Source: Dichetophora obliterata (taxonomy: Eukaryota > Arthropoda > Insecta > Diptera > Sciomyzidae). From it: a stretch of 64,000 nt of DNA. Below the pieces are notes generated by a model, which saw only the letters and a list, made by a program, of their open reading frames with translations, did not search any database and was not told the origin of the DNA. Made by a program: the position numbers and the translations under genes. Below, in pieces: positions 56,441-64,000 of the stretch (positions are counted from its first letter, which is position 1; each line of letters begins with the position of its first letter). The stretch lies in NCBI GenBank assembly GCA_963920525.1, contig OY986440.1, positions 15,471,379-15,535,378 of the forward strand. Reading direction: 5' to 3'.

Positions 56441-57114
56441 TTTTTTTATTTTTTGTTAATTTTATAACAATTCTGTGACATTCTTGTGACTGTGTTCTTC
56501 TTACATAATTTCTCACTGTTATTTTTTATTAAATTTTATTATAAAAAAAATTCCCTCCCATTTGCTTAATCTAGGAGGACAAAAGTAAAAAAACACTTGC
56601 AAAAAATATTTTTTTTTTTGGGAAACAAAGCAAGGACACACAGAAAGCCATAACAAAAGTTTGAAAACTATTGCTTTTCCGATGTACTTCAAACAGCCGT
56701 CGTAAATGGTGCTTTTTGTATTTTTTAAATTTATTTTAAACTCCACGATAGCTTTTTTTGTATTAAGTGCGCTGATTAAAGTTTTTTTTTTTTTTTTTGA
56801 AGATGAAAGAACCAAGGCAAGCGCCTTATACAAACAACGTTCGGTCTTTGACCTGAAAGGAAAGGTATAGATTTTTAGAGAAAGAATTGATTGGAATCAT
56901 ACGTGAATTATCGATTAGGCGGAACAAACATGAAAGACCATTTGAATTGCTTATAACCACCAAAGCTAGTGTTATGCCTTAATCTTGGCAAGCATTTTCA
57001 GCCCTCAGTTGTTCCTGTCCTATAATTCCTAATTTTTCCACAATTTAGGCGCTGGTTTTTTGTTTCAATAATTCTTAAATGTGGTAAAGAACAAAGAAAG
57101 CGAAAAGAATCATG
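56441..57114. other. No recognised feature
   Basis: AT-rich with long T runs (56609-56620, 56780-56799). The frame at 56519-56833 has no domain. Confidence 0.4.
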
Positions 57115-57187
57115 CCTGAACCCGGATTCGAACCGGGGACCTCTGAGTTGATAGTCTAGCGCACTCTTTACTAGACTTAAAAGGCCG
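57115..57187 (-). repeat. tRNA-like unit (SINE-like)
   Basis: On the minus strand: GCGCTAGACTATCAACTCAG (anticodon-arm-like), then GAGGTCCCCGGTTCGAATCC and GGGTTCAGGC. The T-arm is intact (CCCGG/CCGGG) and the 3' acceptor strand looks real, but the D-arm (GTCTAGTAAAGAGTGCGC) is poor. Probably a tRNA-derived SINE or pseudogene, related to 45968-46012. Confidence 0.55.
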
Positions 57188-57244
57188 ACGAGTTAACTTT
57201 AAAATTTATTTTGTTTGTGAATGTATGAAAATTTATTAACAATA

Positions 57245-59499
57245 AAATTAGTCAAGGGCGTCCGCAGGATTGGTTCTAAGGGGGAGGGGGGGGGAAAGGC
57301 ATAAAGGAGTCTAGAATGCACATAAAGAAAATGTAACCTATATAATTATATTTTTTGAGATTTTTGGTACTAATTTTGTTATCACGATACACCGGTTGAC
57401 ACACGCTTGTACACATAACAAAATTATATATATTTCAAAGAGGGGTAAAAATCTTTCTCGTATCATTCCCGAAACATTTTCAAATTTAATTTTTTTTTCA
57501 TGTAATTTCAAAAACTGTTTTCTTAACAAATATCTTAGTAATTTAGTAAATTAAATAATGTGATGTCTTCTTTAGCCTTAAATAAAATCGCATTAATTAC
57601 CATTTAGCCCTAAAGTTTTCCTCTTTTCAAATAATAATACAAAAATTTCCCAATATTAATTTTTTAAAAATTAATAAAACCAGCAAGATTTTCAGACTAT
57701 TTTTTCCAGTTTTGGGGGCCTATAACTCATAAACCAATTGCGAGCGGCCTGAAATTTATCAGATTTGGATTTAGGAGGTAAAAATCAATATAATCCGCAA
57801 AAATTAAGAACAAGATTTGTCGCTATTCTTGAAATGTTCCCCGCATGGACATCGACTGACATTTATTTTTTCTACAAATATCAATTATTTTTCAGCATGA
57901 AAGTTACTAAAATCGAGTTTGAAAACATGCCTATTGTATGAATTATTTAAAATATTTATTAATTTTTAATGCAAAACGTATGAATAATATATAAAGAGGT
58001 ACATGTATAGATGGGTTTTAGGCTCCATTAATTTTCTAAACATATTCCAGAACCTCCTGCAAGGCTTGATTCTAAATCCTGGGTGTAATAAAAGCACGTG
58101 ACGCGAAAAAATCCATAAAATTCTCAAAATGGGTGGACGTCTGCTCAAAAACGTGAATTTGAAGAAGTATAAAATAAATGTTTCAAATCGAGTTTCCTAT
58201 ATAAACTTTAGTCATAAATAATTTTTGACCATAAGATATTCTAATGTAAAAGCGTTTTCTTAACAAGAATTTGCCACCAGATTTTTTTTAAAATTAGTGC
58301 ATGATCTTAAACTAGCCTACTTTATTCAGAATTACTTAATTTTTTTCGCTTTTGAATTAGAAGCTTTTCCCTTGCCTAGATCGCTGCAATTTGCTCAAAT
58401 TTAAGCGCTACAAAATTGTTAGCAATTTTATTAAGTTTACAAAAAATTATCCAAAACGGATCATCTTTAAAACAAAAAACAATTTTTTTTAAGCCGACTT
58501 TTGGGAAAACATTTAGTTTTTTAAATTTATTTTACTTTGTTTTCTTCTTGTGTTTATTTCTTTAAAACATAAATTTGCTTATCGTCCAAGTTCGTATGCG
58601 ATATTGGCTTAAATGCCTCTTACCTTCTGTTGCACCGAAGAATGATCTTCGACTAATAGGGATATCATTTCTTATCATTCCTAAATTTCTCGTACGCATT
58701 ACTTCGTAATTGCTTCCATTTACTAATTAAAAATAGTATTAGTAGACAAAATTCATTCGTAGGTGTACCGTACTCATTGTTCGTAGAATGTACGAAGTAT
58801 AAGTTGAGTTTAAAAAATTTACCACCGAAATCTTTCAGCCTGGTTTGTTGAACAATTATCGAATATAAAGAAATATATGATTGCAAGGTGAGCGTAGTAC
58901 ACTGAAAGAGTACGTGGTCCGTAAGCTAAAAAACCGTGGTTCAAAACCCAGCTCAGATAGAACGTTTTTTTTTCTCGTTACTAGTAAAAGTAACAAATGT
59001 ATTCGTACAATTACATTTGCTTTTGCACGAATACGAATAAAATATTTGTAATATGTACCAAACTACGTCCAATCTACAATTCCTATTCGTGACTGAAAAC
59101 CGAAAAAAAATTCGTAGAATGGACGCAGTTATTAGTAATATTTACACACAACATTTTTCGAGCATTGAAAAGTGCCTATGAAAGAAGGGTAAACAAAATG
59201 GTATCGTTACTTATCAATGCTACGGATACAACATACTATTTAAAACGGCATGGTTTAGCTCAGTTATATTTATAAATGTACCTTAAAAAAAGTAGTTTTT
59301 AAAAATATATTAACATTTAATGAAAATCATATAAAATCAAAAAAGCCGTAAGTTACAATAAACTCAAAGTCGACCTTTCTATTGATTATTGATGCACATT
59401 ATCAAAATATACTAATAGTTTCTCCCGTTAAAAATTTTCACTGCCTAGGGGGGAGTCAAGTGCCCCCTTTCCCATCCTGTGGACGCCCATGAAATTATT
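57245..59499. mobile_element. hAT-type element, 2.24 kb, with near-perfect target duplication
   Basis: Element 57253-59491; AAATTAGT (57245-57252) and AAATTATT (59492-59499) match at 7 of 8. Ends CAAGGGCGTCCGCAGGAT and (reverse complement) CATGGGCGTCCACAGGAT, followed by GGGG-rich runs. Interior frames show no clear transposase, so it is either a large non-autonomous element or fully decayed. It contains a SINE-like unit at 58868-58960. Confidence 0.85.
58868..58965 (+). repeat. tRNA-derived SINE-like unit, copy 1 (nested in hAT)
   Basis: AGCGTAGTACACTGAAAGAG, then TACGTGGTCCGTAAGCTAAA, AACCGTGGTTCAAAACCCAG and a TTTTTTTTT run that could end Pol III transcription. GTGGTTCAAAACCCA matches a weakened B box. 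Shares the CGTGG-CCGTAAGCTAA-AACCGT block with 60218-60290. Confidence 0.65.
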
Positions 59500-59749
59500 T
59501 GCTTCATAACTCCAGGCGTAATAAAAAGTAACGATGGAAAGTATAGCATAAATAAAAAAAAATTGATGGACTGCCAAAAATTTTGTTTGCAAACAAATTG
59601 AATTTGTTAAGTTTCAATCTCATAGATAGTTTCTAAAATATTTTTACTTAATATTTCAAGATTTTTTGTATTTTTACAGCTTTATTGATAAAAAAATTAA
59701 TTTTTTTTCCTTGACAACCAAAAAAGCCTGCAAGTTCTTCTAAATAGGT

Positions 59750-60046
59750 AATAACCTTTAAGCGGTGATTTGGAGTCTCACAGGCCCCTTCCGAGTCGCG
59801 ATTTCCAAGAAAAATATGAAGACTGCAAAGTTCTTTAAACACTTATTTTTGATTAAAATTTGAAATTAAAAAAAGACTATTGCTTAAACATTTATTCTTT
59901 TAATTTTACTTCTATAAACCAACGTTTGTAGTTTTTTTTTTTAAAAGATTGATTAGTGTTTACTGAATAATCAAAAAATTAAGTCTGTGAGACTCCACGT
60001 CACTGGTAGTGCAAAAAAAAATTCACGTCACCACTTAAAGGTTAAT
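59750..60046. mobile_element. 291-bp MITE with AAT target duplication
   Basis: Element 59753-60043, AAT at 59750-59752 and 60044-60046. Ends AACCTTTAAGCGGTGATTTG and (reverse complement) AACCTTTAAGTGGTGACGTG. GGAGTCTCACAG occurs on both arms but is offset by about 30 bp on the right, so one arm carries an insertion or deletion. Confidence 0.75.
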
Positions 60047-60209
60047 TTTAATAACAGAGAAGAAATTTAAAACATTTTCTGTTGTTCTCATACAATTAAG
60101 TGTTTCGAAGTCAAAATTCAAAGTGTGTATTTTTTTCTATAGGCAACTTACTGAAACCCGACGCTTTTCTGCCACGCCCTCTTGTCCTACACCCATTTGA
60201 GTGGCGGCC

Positions 60210-60292
60210 GATGCTTACTAAGTAGATTGCGTGGCCCGTAAGCTAAGGAACCGTTGTGGGTTCAATTCCCACCGCAGACAGAATGTTTTTCA
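60210..60292 (+). repeat. tRNA-derived SINE-like unit, copy 2
   Basis: TTGCGTGGCCCGTAAGCTAA, GGAACCGTTGTGGGTTCAAT and TCCCACCGCAGACAGAATG. The B box GGGTTCAATTCCC is good, with a T-stem GTGGG/CCCAC. No convincing A box at the right distance. Same family as 58868-58965. Confidence 0.65.
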
Positions 60293-60319
60293 ATTGAATA
60301 AATATTTGTGTTCGGCCGC

Positions 60320-60655
60320 CACCAAGCTATTCGATATCGCAAATTTGGATTGTATAGTAGATGCCAGGCCCCCCTTTTCGAATGCGATAAAATGTTATCA
60401 GTGAAACGACACGTGTAAATTGTGCTCGAATGCCAAATTTCGTGGCAGTGCGACCTATTAATGCAAAGCTATTCGATATCGCAAACTTGGGTTGTATGGG
60501 AAGTGCCACGCCCCTTTTCCCTCTATAGCATTCTTACTTCGGTTAATACAAATCCATTAAGTCCAAAATCGTGAAAATCCAATGATCCGTTCTCGAGGTA
60601 TGGTGCACACATGGACGGCAGTCTCTTTTATATATGTATATATATATATAGATTC
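60320..60655 (+). repeat. Dispersed repeat with two 143-bp modules, ending in (TA)n-GAT
   Basis: AGCTATTCGATATCGCAAAT at 60327 recurs as AGCTATTCGATATCGCAAAC at 60470, each followed by TTGG-TTGTAT and GCCA-GCCCC. It ends GTATATATATATATAGATTC near 60653, like the repeat ending at 5091. Confidence 0.7.
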
Positions 60656-61020
60656 AATGAAACCCCCTCGAACCAAGACTGTGTTTGAGATGGACCCAAC
60701 TCCAGAACAATTTTTTTAGGAATAAACCAAGGAATTATATCACAAAAAATAAGAATTTTGTCCTGCTAGATTGGTGAAATCGCACACTGTGCGGTGCACA
60801 GAGGGGTATTGAGTTGGGTTTTGGCTTAAAATTCAAAAAATCAAATGGAAGTTACGAACTTTTTGGGATACCGGTTTTAAGTTAAAAAAAGTTAGTAAAA
60901 TTATGCGTCACTAGCAAAAAAAAAAAATTAACACTTAAAGAGTACAAGTTCAAAAGTTACAAGCTGTCAAACTTAAATTTTTTTGCTTTGGTTCGCGCGC
61001 AGTGGAGAATCGCAGTTTCT

Positions 61021-61292
61021 CGGCATATGTGACCTTCTCAGAGAAAAGGAACCTAGTGTGTCAAAACACGGGTTTGGACTTAAGAGTGGATTCTGGTACC
61101 CAAAAGGGTGTAGAATAAGATGAAAGGAGTTAGATTTCATAGTCGGCACCCAATCATAACTAACCATACCAAATCGCATCTCCCAACTGAAGGTGTGTTC
61201 ACAGTGATAATGCGTTATGAAACTTTAAATGCGTTTTTCTCAAAACTTCATTTTCACACACTAGGTCCCTTTTCTCGGAGAAGGTCACATAT
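61021..61292. repeat. Inverted repeat, arms about 40 bp
   Basis: CATATGTGACCTTCTCAGAG with AAAAGGAACCTAGTGTGT at 61024-61061 pairs with 61253-61292. The interior and flanks are unrecognised. Possibly the subterminal part of a MITE whose outer ends were not found. Confidence 0.65.
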
Positions 61293-61659
61293 TCATAAAA
61301 AAATTTTTCTTTAAAAAAAAGTCTTTTGTGCAAAATTTTTTAATGGAACCCTCAACTTCTGGTTAGTGTTGCTCTAACGCCACAGAAATTGATCAGATAA
61401 GGTGTTGGAAATATTTTTTTTTGTGTTTATTAAAAAATGTGTCAAAAAATTCCGATATTTTGCTACACATGTGGAGTTAAAGTTTATTTTGTTGTGTTCT
61501 GTTGTCATCTTATTATGATTATCTTTTAGTATGGACTGTTGTTTTTAAGTGTTAAAAATTTTGTTTTGCTATTTTGTGCGTTTTAAAAACTATTAAACTT
61601 TTTGTAAAAGAACTGCAATCACTATTATCAAATTAAGCAAGTGCAGCCACTACAACGTC

Positions 61660-62090
61660 ATTTGGTATGGGAGGTAGGCGAGTGTTCATTTGATTGTAAA
61701 AAATGTCAAACTCAGAATGCATAATAAAAATTGGAACTTATGTGAAGAATTTAAAGTCCATATATTAATTTTTGTGGAATTTTTAGAGATTTTACAATTT
61801 TGTATGGGAGGTAGGCGTGATTTTTAACCGATTTCCTTGAATTTCATACTTAGGGTGGATATTGAATATCAAAGCTCATGCACAAAGTTTCAAGTGCATT
61901 TATTAAGTTTTGTGGAATTTAAAGAGATTTTACCGTTTTGAAAAAGTCAATTTGTATGGGAGGTTTTCATCCGATTTGGTTAATTTTCGATCTTGATCTT
62001 TATATCTTAGATACAAGTTTAAATAGCAAATTTCCTAACGATAGCTTCAAAATTACGGCTTTAATCGTCTCGACAGACAGGGTGTTTTTC
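61660..62090 (+). repeat. Dispersed repeat with three TATGGGAGGT modules
   Basis: TATGGGAGGTAGGCG occurs at 61666 and 61803, and TATGGGAGGTTTTC at 61955 (spacing 137 and 152). Each is preceded by TTTGTGGAATTT...AGAGATTTTAC-like sequence from the second module on. Ends in a CGACAGACAGGG motif, the reverse of the CTGTCTGTC start motif seen near 1221. Confidence 0.65.
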
Positions 62091-62283
62091 TTACTGGCAC
62101 AAAACTAAAAGTCAAAAGTTCCCCCTCCGTCTTCTATGTGTTTTGATATCCATTTTCAGGGTTCAATACAATACTGTGCATCGCCCTCTTGTTTTCTTCT
62201 TGTAGACTTACTGCATGTTTATGTAAAACGAAACGAACGCTGAACGTCGTTAAAGAAACGAGCAACAATATTTTTTTGGTATA

Positions 62284-62887
62284 GAAAAATGCAAGGCTGT
62301 TAATCGCTCACTTTTATCAAAAAAGTGAGCGGCTCGTATTTTGAGCGCGCTCACATTTTGAGCGGCTCACTTTTTGAGCGCGCTCACTTTTATACAAAAA
62401 TTCACGCGCTCACTTTTGAAAGTAAACAGTGTTGTGAGCATTGACAATTTATCGTCATTTTTACTTTTTTTGGCACTAAAGTTAAAAAAATTATGACGTG
62501 ACGATTTTTCATTTTCATGCCAAAAATTACGATTTTCAACAAAACTAACGTTGCAGCATGCTCGACAAAAATTTTGAGATGCAGTTATGTAAAAATAATT
62601 AGGCTTATTACGGTTCACAGCAATACACTGCTGTGTCTTATTTTAAGTATAAGCAATGCACACAATAAAAGCAGAAATTACTGTTGTGTTGTGAACCGTA
62701 ATAGGCCTATAATAAATAAAAAGGTAAAAGTTTTGTAAAAAAACAAAGACTGAGAACTTTTGTTTTCATTACCTCTATCAAAGTATTATATTTTATTTGG
62801 TTTAAAAAGAATTTCATCAAAAGTGAGCGACGCTCAGAAAGTGAGCGCGCTCAAAAAGTGATTGAAATTAACAGCCTTGGAAAAATG
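62284..62887. mobile_element. 588-bp hAT MITE with perfect 8-bp target duplication
   Basis: Element 62292-62879; GAAAAATG at 62284-62291 and 62880-62887. Ends CAAGGCTGTTAAT on both sides. Subterminal GTGAGCG/CGCTCAC motifs occur at least ten times, mostly near the left end, a plausible transposase-binding array. Confidence 0.95.
62602..62707. mobile_element. 106-bp MITE nested in the hAT MITE
   Basis: Ends GGCTTATTACGGTTCACAGC and (reverse complement) GGCCTATTACGGTTCACAAC. The interior of about 60 bp is AT-rich. The flanks TTA and TAT do not form a clean duplication. Confidence 0.8.
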
Positions 62888-62950
62888 TATTGCTTACCGT
62901 GTCTCGCACCACGTTCAGCCTTCATTTCGTTTTACATAAACATGCAGTTA

Positions 62951-63534
62951 GTTTACAGTCTCATTTCTGTATCAGAGTAGTCTCTCAACTAATATTCCAC
63001 ATATTTCCGATTCAACAAGTGCTTTTTTATTGCTTGCTTCACTATCTTATAACGTTCCTCAAAAACAAAATTGTTGTCTATATTAAATTACTCTATATTG
63101 TATGAACTCAATTGTATGAACATTTGTTATTAATATATATGATTAACATAAACCCTACCAAATCTAACATATATATGTGTATATATATTTTTTTTTTTAA
63201 ATAACAATATATCAATAAGAAGAATTATGTTATACAAATAACTGCAATAAATGTTAAGCTGCTTTTATAGTTTACTAAGGAGCTAGAGGCAAATACAGCT
63301 TGATTTTAAATTTGTTTAAATTGATACGAACGCACTGGTGTCCACAAGGAATACTTTTGCACCCTTTTGGCATCTCCAATGAAAGAGTGCAGTCAATAAA
63401 ATAAGTTCAATCATAGGTATTGAAAAAACATGAATGCTTTGATATTAAAATATGCGCTCCTATTAAAAGAAAATTTATATTTATACAATAAAAGTGTGCA
63501 TTGTAATACAGATTTATCTTGATAAACATTTTTT
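62951..63534. other. No recognised feature
   Basis: AT-rich with a TATATATATGTGTATATATA microsatellite near 63168-63190. Confidence 0.4.
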
Positions 63535-63598
63535 TATTACTTTTACACCCCTTTTGGCTGTGCAGCCGGGGCAGACCGCACTCCCCCTTGCAACTCCA
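63535..63598 (-). repeat. Possible hAT terminus
   Basis: On the minus strand CAGTGGAGTTGCAAGGGGGA then GTGCGGTCTGCCCCGGCTGC. It has the CAGTGG-GT-GC-AGGGGG...CTGCCCC layout seen at the ends of the hAT family at 1986-3088. The other end was not found. Confidence 0.4.
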
Positions 63599-64000
63599 CT
63601 GTTACCATGCATACCATTAATACTTTTTTTATTAAAGTACTTTAAACAAACGTGACACAAGTCAACCAAAAGTTTGTTTTTTCCTTGTCATAGTTATGGC
63701 CATTAAAAATTACGATTGTTAGCATCAACATAAATCTCTGGGAACTGCAGTAGCTAAACATATGTGCATACAATTTGTGAAGCAAGCATGATACCCAGGG
63801 TTTGTTTTTTTTTTTGGAAAAATTAGAGAAATGCCTGTGTCAAAATGAAACAATTTTCATGTATAAAACTTTTATGTGTGGTCGTAAAAAATAAAATTGT
63901 TTGTCGATCACTTTTTAGCACCTACCACATTTGCTCACCTTTTAGAGAGTAGTAAATGCAATGGTGAATTGAATCGAGGAAAGGAAATGTCTTACCTGAC
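63599..64000. other. No recognised feature
   Basis: AT-rich; no gene or repeat boundary recognised. Confidence 0.4.

Larger units (their letters stand above)
62208..62950. mobile_element. TTA-flanked MITE (about 141 bp) expanded by a nested hAT
   Basis: Element 62211-62947; TTA at 62208-62210 and 62948-62950. Ends CTGCATGTTTATGTAAAACG and (reverse complement) identical for 20 bp, then AAA(C/T)GAA and GCTGAACGT. The intervening hAT MITE (62284-62887) accounts for most of the length. Confidence 0.92.

Noticed and set aside
1..64000. CRISPR array, operon or phage-type system
   Set aside because: The window is eukaryotic: spliced exons, LINEs, MITEs, no Shine-Dalgarno-led gene runs. Regular repeats here (118-bp units) have no unique spacers.

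Overview
This window looks like intergenic and intronic DNA from an insect, most likely a higher fly. It is AT-rich and intron-bearing. Its two plausible host coding exons encode the Gln/Asn/Ser-rich, CAG-type low-complexity proteins common in flies, and the mobile elements (CR1/Jockey-like and RNase H-bearing LINEs, a Penelope-like element, many hAT elements, TTA-flanked MITEs) fit a large dipteran genome. No species call is possible from sequence alone. There are no operons, CRISPR arrays or intact rRNA/tRNA genes.

Host genes. (1) 17766-19967 (+) is an uninterrupted 733-residue reading frame behind a good splice acceptor. It encodes a protein with one N-terminal membrane segment, a long low-complexity acidic/Gln-rich middle and a short C-terminal tail with two cysteines after an RTRR site. 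I do not recognise it. (2) 50355-51239 (+) is a first coding exon ending at a GTAGGT donor. It has a signal-peptide-like segment and an Asn/Ser-rich region that ends in what looks like a TGF-beta-family prodomain start; Maverick is my best but tentative guess. The remaining exons lie outside the window or beyond the downstream LINE cluster.

Region by region. 0-5 kb: a 92-bp duplication, a 1.1-kb hAT element with target duplication and a transposase fragment, two small MITEs and a 118-bp minisatellite inside a dispersed repeat. 5.1-9.5 kb (-): a nearly full-length but broken CR1/Jockey-superfamily LINE with a PHD finger in ORF1. 10-16.2 kb: a MITE, a decayed Penelope-like element, a tRNA-like unit and the 3' part of an RNase H-bearing LINE. 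16.6-20 kb: a dispersed repeat, a MITE and the unknown gene. 20-28.6 kb: MITEs, the 5' part of an RNase H-type LINE split by a TA-flanked MITE, a hAT element, and a 3.6-kb TIR transposon whose transposase is interrupted by a MITE. 29.6-43.2 kb: a MITE-dense stretch including a hAT inside a foldback element and a piggyBac-like element holding two MITEs. 43.4-49.1 kb: a dispersed repeat with two insertions and a 1.5-kb TIR element. 49.4-51.3 kb: promoter region and first coding exon of the TGF-beta-like gene. 51.4-56.4 kb: three head-to-tail LINE fragments, one split by a TIR transposon with a C2H2-like coding exon. 57-63.6 kb: a 2.2-kb hAT, tRNA-derived SINE-like units and a three-level nest of small TIR elements.

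Most of the window is transposon sediment. Its value is that target duplications and comparison between copies give exact boundaries and relative order for many events. I found no convincing new host system. The best leads are the unrecognised 17.8-kb gene, the 25.0-28.6-kb transposon family and the chained or nested TTA-flanked MITEs.
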